Shown here piece by piece: positions 8,192-17,880 of a DNA stretch of 64,000 bases. The first letter of the stretch is position 1; the number at the start of each line of letters is the position of its first letter. Both the position numbers and the translations under genes were made by a program. The stretch lies in NCBI GenBank assembly GCA_014239435.1, contig JAAZYX010000017.1:1-64000 (forward strand). The letters run 5' to 3'. The notes under the pieces were generated by a model. The model had not been told where the DNA came from. It ran no database searches and saw only the letters and a program-made list of their open reading frames with translations. Origin of the DNA: Fidelibacterota bacterium (GTDB lineage Bacteria; Fidelibacterota; Marinisomatia; Marinisomatales; TCS55).

Positions 8192-10867
8192 ATGCCTGAT
8201 TCCCAGCTTTCAAAACAATATACATGGGAATCTGTAGAGGATAAGTGGTACAAGCATTGGTTGGAATCTGGCACATTCCATGCCGATGCGCATTCCGACA
8301 AACCTCCATACACGATTGTCATTCCTCCTCCCAATGTGACGGGAGTGCTCACAATGGGGCACGTGTTAAACAATACCATTCAGGATATTCTTATTCGCAA
8401 AGCGCGGATGGAAGGGAAGAATGCCTGCTGGATTCCCGGAACGGATCATGCATCCATCGCTACAGAAGGAAAAGTCACGGCCAAGCTCGAAAAAGACGGC
8501 ATTTCTAAAAAGGATATTTCAAGAGAAGAATTTCTGAAACATGCGTGGGCTTGGAAAGATGAATACGGCGGAATCATCATTCGTCAACTTAAAAAACTCG
8601 GATGTTCGTGCGACTGGGAACGCGAACGATTCACCATGGATGAAGGATATTCAAAAGCAGTTCTGGAAGCCTTCGTAAAGCTGTATGAAAGAGGCCTCAT
8701 TTACCGCGGACACAGGTTGGTGAACTGGTGTCCGGCATCCCAATCCGCCATCAGCGATGAAGAAGTGAATCACAAGGAAGTGAACGGCAAACTTTGGCAT
8801 TTCCGTTATCCTGTAGAAGATTCCGATGAATCCGTGATTGTAGCCACAACGCGGCCCGAAACAATGCTGGGCGATACAGCGGTGGCTGTTCATCCCGATG
8901 ATAAACGATATAAACATCTTCACGGGAAATCTGTACTGCTCCCTCTGACTGATCGAAAAATTCCGATTATCACGGATGAATATGTGGACATTGAATTTGG
9001 AACAGGTTGTTTAAAAGTGACACCGGCACACGATCCAAATGATTTCGAATTGGGGGAGAAACACGCGTTGGATTTCATCAATATTATGAATGCAGATGCA
9101 ACATTGAATGATAATGTCCCCAAGCCATACAGAAACCTTTCAAGGGAAGAAGCCAGAAAAATTGTATTGGAAGATCTTGATAAAAAAGGAAGCTTAGAAA
9201 AGACAGAAGAACATCTTCACAAAGTCGGTTATTCCGAACGTGGAAATGTTCCGATTGAATATTATTTGTCAGACCAATGGTTTGTTAGAATGAAAGACCT
9301 TGCCGATCCTGCGATTGAAGTAGTCAAATCAGGAAAAATAAAATTTCATCCTGAGCACTGGACAAAGACGTACGATCATTGGATGGAGAACATTAAGGAT
9401 TGGTGCATTAGCCGTCAGCTGATTTGGGGACACAGAATTCCGGTGTGGTACTGCAGAGGCGGAGATAAAGACCAGTGTCAAATTGAATGCAAAGAGCCGG
9501 TTGTGTCTATTGCGAAGCCGGACGCTTGTTCTGTCTGCGGATCAAAAGACATGGTTCAGGATCCGGATGTATTGGATACATGGGCGTCTTCCTGGCTTTG
9601 GCCGTTTGGTGTGCACAATTGGCCGGTGGAATCCGATGATCTCAAAACATTTTATCCGACGGATGTACTGGTTACCGGTCCCGATATTATCTTTTTCTGG
9701 GTTGCGCGAATGATTATGGCAGGGCAGGAATTTTGCGGAGATATTCCTTTTTCGGATGTGTATTTTACTAGCATTCTCAGAGACGAAAAGGGCCAAAAAT
9801 TCAGTAAATCTCTTGGAAATTCACCCGATCCTTTTGATCTCTTTGAAAAATACGGAACGGATGCTGTCCGGTTCGGGATGATGCTGATGGCACCGCAAGG
9901 CCTGGATGTGCTGTTTTCAGAAACCCGTTTGGAAGTGGGTAGAAACTTCATGAATAAGCTGTGGAATGCGGCACGGTTTGTCCAAATGAACCTTCATGAA
10001 ACTGAATTGCCATCGGGGGAATTAGACATTCCTTCATTGGATTTACCGGAAAGGTGGATACTTTTTCGCCTCAACCAAACCATCGAACAATTTAACCGCC
10101 GCCTGAACGAGTTTCATTTTAATGAAGCGGCTAAGACTTTATACGAATTTACATGGAGTGATTTTTGCGATTGGTACGTAGAAATTGCCAAAACACGATT
10201 TCAATCCGGCGATGCCGCGAAGGCTGATGTCGCAAGGAAAGTCGCAGTAAAAGTGTTAAAAGATATTTTGAAAATGCTACATCCGTACGCGCCGTTTATG
10301 ACGGAAGAATTATGGGAAAGTTTTAAGATTGAAACAGAATCCAATTTAATTACAACACCATGGCCGGAATCCACATCATCGCAAGATATACAGGATGAAA
10401 TCGCATCCATGGATGTTTTGAAAGAAGTCATTTCTGCCGTTCGCACTATCCGAAGCAGAATGAATGTTCCACCGGCCAGCAAAGCCAATGTGCTGGTTCG
10501 CTCGCCAAATGGGTCTAGTGAAGTTTTGAAAGAATATGAATCCATTGTGAAATCATTGGCTAAAGTAGAGGATATGACCATGGGCGATTCCATAGAGAAG
10601 CCAGATCATGCAGCGACGGCTGTTATTCGGAAGATGGAAATTTTCGTTCCGCTGGAAGGATTGATTGACCTTGATGTTGAGCGAACCCGACTTACGAAAA
10701 GACAAACCGAGTTAGATGGATTTATTATTCAGATTCAGAAAAAATTGAGCAACGATAATTTTTTATTAAGGGCTCCCGAAGATGTTGTCCAAAAAGAAAA
10801 AGAGAAACTGGCCGACATGGAATCAGAACTAGAACGTATTAACTCAAACCTTGAGATGTTATCATGA
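8192..10867 (+). CDS. valS: Valyl-tRNA synthetase
   Basis: A class Ia aminoacyl-tRNA synthetase of 891 residues that charges tRNA-Val. The HIGH-type signature is TMGHVLN (54-60), the KMSKS motif reads KFSKS (about 536-540), and the editing domain has the T-T-R-P-E-T-M-L-G-D motif. A Cys cluster near 430-450 (C-R-G-G ... C-Q-I-E-C ... C-S-V-C-G) looks like a zinc knuckle. The C-terminus is a coiled-coil tRNA-binding arm (about 825-891), normal for ValRS. Its TGA overlaps the next ATG. Confidence 0.95.
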   Translation: MPDSQLSKQYTWESVEDKWYKHWLESGTFHADAHSDKPPYTIVIPPPNVTGVLTMGHVLNNTIQDILIRKARMEGKNACWIPGTDHASIATEGKVTAKLEKDGISKKDISREEFLKHAWAWKDEYGGIIIRQLKKLGCSCDWERERFTMDEGYSKAVLEAFVKLYERGLIYRGHRLVNWCPASQSAISDEEVNHKEVNGKLWHFRYPVEDSDESVIVATTRPETMLGDTAVAVHPDDKRYKHLHGKSVLLPLTDRKIPIITDEYVDIEFGTGCLKVTPAHDPNDFELGEKHALDFINIMNADATLNDNVPKPYRNLSREEARKIVLEDLDKKGSLEKTEEHLHKVGYSERGNVPIEYYLSDQWFVRMKDLADPAIEVVKSGKIKFHPEHWTKTYDHWMENIKDWCISRQLIWGHRIPVWYCRGGDKDQCQIECKEPVVSIAKPDACSVCGSKDMVQDPDVLDTWASSWLWPFGVHNWPVESDDLKTFYPTDVLVTGPDIIFFWVARMIMAGQEFCGDIPFSDVYFTSILRDEKGQKFSKSLGNSPDPFDLFEKYGTDAVRFGMMLMAPQGLDVLFSETRLEVGRNFMNKLWNAARFVQMNLHETELPSGELDIPSLDLPERWILFRLNQTIEQFNRRLNEFHFNEAAKTLYEFTWSDFCDWYVEIAKTRFQSGDAAKADVARKVAVKVLKDILKMLHPYAPFMTEELWESFKIETESNLITTPWPESTSSQDIQDEIASMDVLKEVISAVRTIRSRMNVPPASKANVLVRSPNGSSEVLKEYESIVKSLAKVEDMTMGDSIEKPDHAATAVIRKMEIFVPLEGLIDLDVERTRLTKRQTELDGFIIQIQKKLSNDNFLLRAPEDVVQKEKEKLADMESELERINSNLEMLS

Positions 10868-12204
10868 AAAAACTAATCTTCTTATATGCCACTTGCCTAC
10901 TCCTTGGAAAATCAGACAATGCTGTCATGACAATTTACAAGGACGGATATGCGCTGGTAAAGCAACCTGTATCTTGGCCGCTAACCAACTTGGCCGGCCC
11001 GAAAACAATCCGATATCAGGCGTTGCCCGAGGGTTTGGTGGACGATTCACCATTTTTAACATTGGATCACGGAAAAATTATGGAGCAGCGGTATTTTGGA
11101 AATCTTTTTTCCGGTAACGATTATTTTTCCAGCATGCTCGGAACAGAGGTGACGGTTGGGATTGAAGATGGTGATGAATATTCAGGGGTTCTTCTGGATT
11201 ATCATCCGAATTCAGTAACACTTCAAACGAGGCGGGACGTTGTTTCGCTGAACGATATCGCTTTTATTTCGCATCGAAATCAAATTGAAAATCCGCGCAT
11301 TAATCCAGTCATAGAATGGGATATAGATTCTACAAACGCGGTCTCGACCAGCGGGAATTTGGCGTATTTATCGTATGGGTTTGACTGGGATGCCCATTAC
11401 CGCCTTGTGTTGAATGACAGTGAAAATTCCGCCGACTTTATATCGGAAGCAAATGTGAGGAACCAAAGCAGGATGGACTTTAGCAATCTTTCGCTTCAAT
11501 TAGTGGAAGGCAATCTGGGAAGACCTTCGGCGAAAAATAGAACGCAGCCGCAAAGATTTCAGTCGGGTCGCGCTGCATTCGACGCTGCGCCGGAATTACC
11601 GTTCGAAGAAACTCTGGGTGACTTTCATATTTTTAGGCCCATGAAAGTGAAAACCGATTTTATCCGAGGAGAAAAAATTACAGTAAGATTATACAAACCC
11701 CGATCAGTCTCATTCGAAAAGATCTATGTGTTTGAAAATACAGAAAGGTCTAAGCGAGAAGAACCTCTCATGGTTGAAATTTCTTTTGACAATACAGAAG
11801 AGAATAACCTGAATATTCCGTTGCCTCAGGGAAAAGTGAATTTATACTATGAAAACGGTACGTCACTTGAATTCGCCGGTGAAGATTATCTTAGACAGAT
11901 TCCAAAAGGTGAAACGGCACTTGTGAGTGCAGGGCGGGCGTTTGATGTAATCGGAAAGCGGACTGTTTTAAATTATAACCGCCAGCAAAAAAGTGAAGAA
12001 GCGTCTATAGAAATTGTCATAAAAAATATACGGGAAACCGATATTGATGTGAGAGTAGTAGAGCATATTCGGGGAGATTGGGTTGTAAAGGATGCATCGG
12101 AAAATTTTACCAAAAAAGATGCCTCTACCATTCATTTTCCTCTAACGGTAAAATCAGGTTCCAGCAAAACACTTTCGTATACGTATCGAAAGGAGTGGAA
12201 ATAA
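10864..12204 (+). CDS. Exported DUF4139-type protein with Sm-like module
   Basis: A 446-residue protein with an N-terminal signal sequence (MKKLIFLYATCLLLG). The middle and C-terminal parts carry the DUF4139 pattern (LSYGFDWDAHYRLVL, about 165-180, then conserved beta strands), a family of secreted or envelope proteins of unknown role. Near residues 95-135 is a short barrel-like module (V-G-I-E-D-G-D-E-Y-S-G-V-L-L-D...SVTLQT) that recurs in two other envelope proteins of this window. It overlaps valS by ATGA. Function unknown. Confidence 0.72.
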   Translation: MKKLIFLYATCLLLGKSDNAVMTIYKDGYALVKQPVSWPLTNLAGPKTIRYQALPEGLVDDSPFLTLDHGKIMEQRYFGNLFSGNDYFSSMLGTEVTVGIEDGDEYSGVLLDYHPNSVTLQTRRDVVSLNDIAFISHRNQIENPRINPVIEWDIDSTNAVSTSGNLAYLSYGFDWDAHYRLVLNDSENSADFISEANVRNQSRMDFSNLSLQLVEGNLGRPSAKNRTQPQRFQSGRAAFDAAPELPFEETLGDFHIFRPMKVKTDFIRGEKITVRLYKPRSVSFEKIYVFENTERSKREEPLMVEISFDNTEENNLNIPLPQGKVNLYYENGTSLEFAGEDYLRQIPKGETALVSAGRAFDVIGKRTVLNYNRQQKSEEASIEIVIKNIRETDIDVRVVEHIRGDWVVKDASENFTKKDASTIHFPLTVKSGSSKTLSYTYRKEWK

Positions 12205-12210
12205 AATCCT

Positions 12211-14298
12211 GTGGCCGAATCCGGCCTTGAATTTGGTACTCCCATTCAGTTCCTAAAGGGTGTCGGCCCGTCCCGCGGGTCAGCGATGGAGAATGCCGGC
12301 ATTTCCACCGTTCAGGATTTGCTGTATTACTTTCCGCGCCGGCATCTTGATCGAACGGCAGTTACACGAATAAAAGATCTCAGAGAATCAACTTGGGCTA
12401 CCGTTGTTGCTGATGTTATGGTCTGCGGCGAACGGCGCACGCGCCGTGGAAAAATGTATGAGGCAACTGTGTCTGACAAAAGTCAATTGCTGAAACTGAT
12501 TTGGTTCAATGGAGTGGATTATGTTTCAAAGTCGCTTAAAGTTGGCGATCGCCTCGCAGTCCATGGAAAAGTAGAATCTTATCAAGGGACGCAAATGGTT
12601 CATCCGGAATATGACAGATTATCCGAAGGGGATGACCCGATTCATTCAGGAACGGTTGTGCCGATTTATCCATCCTCTGGTGAATTGAAACATGTCGGCC
12701 TCGATGGGCGCGGATTTCGTCGAATCGTTCGAAATATGCTGGAATCACTACCCGAAGTACCGGATCATTTTTCTGATGACCTCCTATCCCAGCAGAATCT
12801 CATTCCGCTGAATGATGCGATTCGGCAAATTCACTTTGCTGACCAGCCGGGCCTTCTTTCAAAATCCATAAAGAGGCTGAAATTTGATGAGCATTTTTTT
12901 CTCCAGCTTTTGATGGCAATAAAAAAGGATTCCATCCAGCGATCAGGCACAAAGGCATTAACCATAAAAAGCAACAATGCGATTGAAATTATTGCAGAAT
13001 TAGATTTTGATTTAACCTCCGCGCAAAAACGGGTTTATTCAGAAATTTGTGCAGATATGGAAAACCCTAGTCCCATGAACAGGTTGCTACAGGGAGATGT
13101 AGGATCAGGGAAAACAATTGTAGCTGTTTTGTCAGCTGTTAAAGCAGTAGATAACAAAATGCAGGCAGCGGTATTGGCGCCGACAGAGATTCTTGCGCAG
13201 CAGCATTTCCGAACCTTTAATAAGACTCTAATTAATCAAGATATTTCTACGGCCCTTTTAACAGGAAAAATGAAAGTAAAAGAAAAAAAATCCATTTTAG
13301 AAAAAACACAATTGGGTGAAATTGATATTTTGATAGGGACCCATGCAATCTTTCAAAAAGATGTGGAATTCAAAAATCTAGGATTTATTGTGGTAGATGA
13401 ACAGCACCGCTTTGGAGTGAATCAGCGAGGAGGACTAATCCAAAAAGGGTGGAACCCTCACATACTTGCAATGACGGCGACACCTATTCCTCGGACGCTT
13501 GCAATCACATATTTAGGCGATATGGACTTATCTGTGATTGATGAATTGCCTAAGCACCGTATTCCTGTAATCACAAAATCGGTCGAACCGGACCGATTGG
13601 AGAAAGTGTATTCGTTCGTAAAGGAGGAAGTGAAACAAGGTCGGCAGTGTATGGTGGTTTTTCCTTTGGTTGAAGAGTCAGAAAAATCTGATCTTGCCGC
13701 CGCAGTAGAAGAACATGAAAGATTGTCCCGGGAAGAATTTTCCGCATTAAGCGTTGGCTTAATTCACGGACGAATGAAACGGGATGAAAAAGATGAAATA
13801 ATGACCGAGTTTGAAAACGGCAGCATTGATGTTCTTGTATCCACAACCGTCATTGAAGTCGGTATTGATGTGCCGAATGCGACAATTATGATTGTGGAAC
13901 ATGCAGACCGTTTTGGGCTAACGCAGCTTCATCAGTTGAGAGGAAGAGTCGGCAGAGGCACAGAAAAAAGTTACTGTATTCTTGTGGAAAGAAAAGCAAC
14001 CGACAGAGGTAAATACCGGCTGGAAGTTATGGAGCGGACAAACGACGGATTCGAAATTTCGGATGAAGATTTAAAGATGCGCGGTCCAGGCGAATTTTTT
14101 GGAGCGAAACAAAGTGGATTTATTCGGTACCGAATCGCAGACTTGATGACAGACGGAGCGCTGGTGCATCAGGCACGGGATGCAGCATTTGCGTTGGTGG
14201 AGAAAGATCCGCATTTATCAGAGGTGAGCCATGCGCTCATAAAAATGAGATTTGAACGTGAATACGCAACATACTTAACCAGTGCGGGAATTTCTTAA
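12211..14298 (+). CDS. recG: ATP-dependent DNA helicase RecG
   Basis: RecG remodels stalled replication forks and branch-migrates Holliday junctions. The 695-residue protein has a helix-hairpin-helix-like start (QFLKGVGPSRG), the OB-fold wedge domain (about 60-150), Walker A GDVGSGKT (about 296-303), the DEQHRFG box (about 395-401), TATPIPRTLA, and the motif VI region QLRGRVGRG. The start codon is GTG at 12211, seven nt after the previous stop. It matches the family in length and motif order. Confidence 0.95.
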   Translation: MAESGLEFGTPIQFLKGVGPSRGSAMENAGISTVQDLLYYFPRRHLDRTAVTRIKDLRESTWATVVADVMVCGERRTRRGKMYEATVSDKSQLLKLIWFNGVDYVSKSLKVGDRLAVHGKVESYQGTQMVHPEYDRLSEGDDPIHSGTVVPIYPSSGELKHVGLDGRGFRRIVRNMLESLPEVPDHFSDDLLSQQNLIPLNDAIRQIHFADQPGLLSKSIKRLKFDEHFFLQLLMAIKKDSIQRSGTKALTIKSNNAIEIIAELDFDLTSAQKRVYSEICADMENPSPMNRLLQGDVGSGKTIVAVLSAVKAVDNKMQAAVLAPTEILAQQHFRTFNKTLINQDISTALLTGKMKVKEKKSILEKTQLGEIDILIGTHAIFQKDVEFKNLGFIVVDEQHRFGVNQRGGLIQKGWNPHILAMTATPIPRTLAITYLGDMDLSVIDELPKHRIPVITKSVEPDRLEKVYSFVKEEVKQGRQCMVVFPLVEESEKSDLAAAVEEHERLSREEFSALSVGLIHGRMKRDEKDEIMTEFENGSIDVLVSTTVIEVGIDVPNATIMIVEHADRFGLTQLHQLRGRVGRGTEKSYCILVERKATDRGKYRLEVMERTNDGFEISDEDLKMRGPGEFFGAKQSGFIRYRIADLMTDGALVHQARDAAFALVEKDPHLSEVSHALIKMRFEREYATYLTSAGIS

Positions 14299-14317
14299 AA
14301 ATTAGATCGGAACCATA

Positions 14318-14446
14318 TTGAAAGTCTTTGTGTTTAGTGAAAAAATGCCAGGTTATAAAACTGAAAAATATTTTTCTCTGAAAGGTAGAAAATCTATACT
14401 TTCCCAGGCTCTAAAAGAGCGTTTCCCACAATTAGCAATGGAATAA
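14318..14446 (+). CDS. Possible 42-residue basic protein
   Basis: A short frame from TTG 14318 to TAA 14444-14446 encodes a basic peptide beginning MKVFVFSEKMPGYKTEKYF and ending with an amphipathic helix-like stretch. An internal ATG at 14345 is an alternative start. It fills the 150-nt gap between recG and the DUF1844 gene almost exactly and ends 2 nt before the next ATG. Codon use is like that of the neighbours. No ribosome site is convincing and I do not recognise the family. Confidence 0.45.
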   Translation: MKVFVFSEKMPGYKTEKYFSLKGRKSILSQALKERFPQLAME

Positions 14447-14448
14447 GA

Positions 14449-14835
14449 ATGACTACAACTGAAAATAACACGCAAGACCCTTTATTTGTGCACTTGGTCA
14501 GCACGTTCACTCAAAGTGCCTGGATATCAATGGGCAAGATAAAAAACCCTGTTTCCGAAGAATTGGAACGAAACTTGGAGCAGGCAAGTTTTTACATTGA
14601 TTTGTTAGACATGATGCAAAGCAAGATGGAAGGGAATTTATCTGAATGGGAGACTCAATTTCTCGCGCACAGCGTCAGCGAACTCAAACTAAATTTTATT
14701 GAGGAAAAGAATAAGAAGGATGAGTCTGAAGATGATAAAGCCGAAAAGTCGAAAGATGATGGCAAAGCTGATGAAGATTCCAAGAATGAAGAAAAAGAAG
14801 AAAATGCTGAGAAAGAAGCCAAACCAAAAAAATGA
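14449..14835 (+). CDS. DUF1844 family protein
   Basis: A 128-residue cytosolic protein. Residues 10-85 match DUF1844: F-V-H-L-V-S-T-F, the QSAWISMGKIKNP region and a helix with Y-I-D-L-L-D-M-M-Q-S-K-M-E-G-N-L. The C-terminal 40 residues are a low-complexity Lys/Glu/Asp tail. The family is widespread but its role is unknown. The ATG has a weak GGAATAAGA upstream. It overlaps the next gene by ATGA. Confidence 0.8.
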   Translation: MTTTENNTQDPLFVHLVSTFTQSAWISMGKIKNPVSEELERNLEQASFYIDLLDMMQSKMEGNLSEWETQFLAHSVSELKLNFIEEKNKKDESEDDKAEKSKDDGKADEDSKNEEKEENAEKEAKPKK

Positions 14836-17800
14836 TTTCCACTCCGTACATTAGATTAAACAGACTGATTGCGGTCCTTGCCCTTGGACTGTCTTTCGGT
14901 ATTTATTTTCTCACAATGGCGCCTACAGTCAGCTATTGGGACTGCGGCGAATTTATTGCCACATCTTACACTATGGGCGTTCCGCATCCTCCCGGCAGTC
15001 CCATGTTTCTTCTGCTTGGAAGAATTTTTACCATGCTTCCCATCAATGCAGATATTGCATTCAGGATGAATCTTATGTCGCCAACTATGAGCGCTTTGGC
15101 AGTGATGCTCTTGTATTTAATTACGGTAAAATTTATTACCCATTGGCGCGGCACTGTCCAGAATAAGACTGATGCTTTGGTTGTTTTTGGCGGTGCGCTC
15201 ATTGGATCTTTAGCGTTTGCTGTTTCGGATAGCCACTGGTTCAACGCAGTCGAAGCGGAAGTGTATGCCCTCAGTACATTTTTTACAGCCATTGTTGTTT
15301 GGCTCATACTCCATTGGGCGGAGCGGGCGGATGAATCTGGAAATGAACGGTACATTTTGATTATTGCATACATGATCGGCATGGCGACCGGAATCCATTT
15401 ATTGAATCTTTTGGCCCTTCCTTTTATCAGCCTCATTTTTTATTACCGTAAAATGAAATTCCAATGGAAAACATTCATGATAATGGTTGGCATAACCGGT
15501 GTGATATTTGTTGTCATCCACAATGGAATTATCAAAGGGCTTCCGCAGCTTGCCAGTGTGATTGGGCTACTAGGATTGGCAGCCTCTTTTATACTATTTA
15601 CAGGATTCATGGTGTGGTCCGTATTGAAAAAGCACCAGCTTTTATCCCTTTGTTTGTCATCGGTATTCCTGATTCTTATTGGTTATTCCAGCTACATTAT
15701 GATTTTTGTTCGCTCAGGACAAAATCCCAATATTGATGAAAACAATCCCGAAACTGTCCAACGCGCTATCGCATATTTGGAGCGGGAACAGTACGGTGCT
15801 TTTTACCAGTTTCCAAGACGGTATCCGAAAATGAAACCCAAAACCGAAATTGTCAAAACTCCTGAAGTTATTGTCCGGGATAAGCGAGGAAGGCCGATTC
15901 GCCGTGAATTTTCCTCCAGACAGGAACGGAAATACAAATTTCATGATTTAGGAAAACAGTGGGATTATTTCTGGAGTTATCAGGTTAATAAAATGTACTG
16001 GAGATATTTCCTATGGCAGTTTGCCGGCCGCGGTCCAAGCGACGGCGATGGAATGCAAGTTTCTGAAATGGGTGCAAACTCCCGAGAAGATGGTGTGGAC
16101 TGGCTTTATTTTGGATTTCCGTTTGCATTGGTGCTTGGCATTTGGGGAATGATCTATCAATTCAAACGCGATCCCGAACAGGCGTTAACGGTCTTGACCT
16201 TATTTTTAATGACAGGACTTGCGATTATTCTGTACATCAATCAGGACAATCCTCAGCCACGAGAACGAGACTATTCGTACGTCGGCAGCTTTCTTGCTTT
16301 TTCCATCTGGATTGGCGCAGGCGTTGCTGCTGTTTCCGAATTGATTGAAAAGAAGATTAAGAATAAAGAATTGTCATTTCGACTTTCTGCTGGCGCAATG
16401 GCCGCACTATTATTTCTTATGCCGGGCGTAATGACCATTGCCAATTACCACAGCCATAACAGAGCCGGGAATTACATTGCATGGGATTACTCCTATAATC
16501 TTTTACAATCCTGTGAGCCCAATGGAATCTTATTTACCAATGGCGACAACGATACATTTCCATTGTGGTACCTTCAGGAAGTTGAAAAGGTGCGAACGGA
16601 TGTAACCGTTGCAAATCTCAGCTTATTAAACACTGGATGGTACATCAAGCAGCTTAGAGATTTGCGTCGTACTTCGTCGATTGATGGACAAGAAATAGAA
16701 CTGGAACGTTTCTTAAATATATCCGATGAACGAATTACTAGCATTTCCACTGGTCTTACAAGATGGGAGAAAAAGAAAGTAAGAATTAACGTCCCAGATG
16801 ACCCTGAAAATGAAAAAGGATACATCGAATGGGAAGTAAAACCTACGTATGCCCAAATTGCGTTGCGTGTTCAGGATCTCATGATTTTAAGAATCCTGAA
16901 CGATTCTAAATGGAAATATCCTGTGTATTTTGCGGTAACGGTTCCGGCAAGCAATCGCGTAGGCCTAGAAAAGTTTCTTGAAATGGAAGGGCTTGTATAC
17001 AGAGTTCAAAGCCATAAGGTAAATTATCCGCAGGACCCCATTAATGCAGAACGGATGGAAGAACTGCTGGTTTCCAACGTAAATCGGGAGGTGTGGGATG
17101 GAGGATTCTCCAATAAATTTTGGCAGAATTCCGAAGGCGGAATTTGGTCTAGAGGCCCCAGCAATTCCTATCTCTTCAGGAATATGGGGAACGAGGATGT
17201 TTTTTATAATAAACAGGTTATACGCCTCATGCAGAATTACAGAAGCGCATACATGCAACTAGCGGCCCATCACTATTTCGCCGCTAGAAAACTCGATGGC
17301 AAAGCCGGCTCGGATCCAGAGGCAGTTGAAAATTCGAGAAAAAAGGTTGCAGAAATCATCAATGAAATGAGTGAGAATATTCCGGAGATTACTATTCCCA
17401 TGGAATCCAAAGAACTGCATTACCAAATGGCGCGGATTCTCGGTGAAGTGGGAGAGACGGCACAGCTGGATTCTATATTATCCATTCTTCTTTCACGCGA
17501 TGATACTACAATTGAAGACAGAATTGAATATGGAAGGACGTATATGAATGTGCTGAAAAACTTTGAAAAGAGCAGTGGTGTTTTTTCTACCCTTTATGAA
17601 GATATGCGGGCATTAAGATTACGAGGTTATTCGTCTGATAAAGGGTTGGGAAGAAAGTGGAAAAACTGGCAAAATTATTACTCATCAGTCGTGAGTTTTT
17701 TAGCAAAATCTTATCAGGAGCTTGAACAGTATGATGCGGCATCCGTATTACTAGAAGATTGGCTCACTGAATCTCCAAATGATGCCGCCGCCAAAAAGCT

Positions 17801-17837
17801 TCTTGAAGAAATCGGCAACCAGGTCGAGAATAATTAA
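14832..17837 (+). CDS. DUF2723 membrane glycosyltransferase-like protein
   Basis: A 1001-residue polytopic membrane protein of the DUF2723 (TMEM260/protein O-mannosyltransferase-like, GT-C fold) family. The family start is clear: the first membrane segment leads into T-V-S-Y-W-D-C-G-E-F-I-A, the acidic motif thought to be catalytic, and then G-V-P-H-P-P-G-S-P. About ten hydrophobic segments lie in residues 10-480, followed by a large exported domain (500-800) and a helical, TPR-like C-terminus. It probably transfers a sugar from a lipid carrier to exported protein; acceptor and sugar are unknown. Glycan genes follow directly. Confidence 0.82.
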   Translation: MISTPYIRLNRLIAVLALGLSFGIYFLTMAPTVSYWDCGEFIATSYTMGVPHPPGSPMFLLLGRIFTMLPINADIAFRMNLMSPTMSALAVMLLYLITVKFITHWRGTVQNKTDALVVFGGALIGSLAFAVSDSHWFNAVEAEVYALSTFFTAIVVWLILHWAERADESGNERYILIIAYMIGMATGIHLLNLLALPFISLIFYYRKMKFQWKTFMIMVGITGVIFVVIHNGIIKGLPQLASVIGLLGLAASFILFTGFMVWSVLKKHQLLSLCLSSVFLILIGYSSYIMIFVRSGQNPNIDENNPETVQRAIAYLEREQYGAFYQFPRRYPKMKPKTEIVKTPEVIVRDKRGRPIRREFSSRQERKYKFHDLGKQWDYFWSYQVNKMYWRYFLWQFAGRGPSDGDGMQVSEMGANSREDGVDWLYFGFPFALVLGIWGMIYQFKRDPEQALTVLTLFLMTGLAIILYINQDNPQPRERDYSYVGSFLAFSIWIGAGVAAVSELIEKKIKNKELSFRLSAGAMAALLFLMPGVMTIANYHSHNRAGNYIAWDYSYNLLQSCEPNGILFTNGDNDTFPLWYLQEVEKVRTDVTVANLSLLNTGWYIKQLRDLRRTSSIDGQEIELERFLNISDERITSISTGLTRWEKKKVRINVPDDPENEKGYIEWEVKPTYAQIALRVQDLMILRILNDSKWKYPVYFAVTVPASNRVGLEKFLEMEGLVYRVQSHKVNYPQDPINAERMEELLVSNVNREVWDGGFSNKFWQNSEGGIWSRGPSNSYLFRNMGNEDVFYNKQVIRLMQNYRSAYMQLAAHHYFAARKLDGKAGSDPEAVENSRKKVAEIINEMSENIPEITIPMESKELHYQMARILGEVGETAQLDSILSILLSRDDTTIEDRIEYGRTYMNVLKNFEKSSGVFSTLYEDMRALRLRGYSSDKGLGRKWKNWQNYYSSVVSFLAKSYQELEQYDAASVLLEDWLTESPNDAAAKKLLEEIGNQVENN

Positions 17838-17880
17838 TCTACCTGTGAACTAAACAGGGTAAAATCTGTTACCAGCCGTC

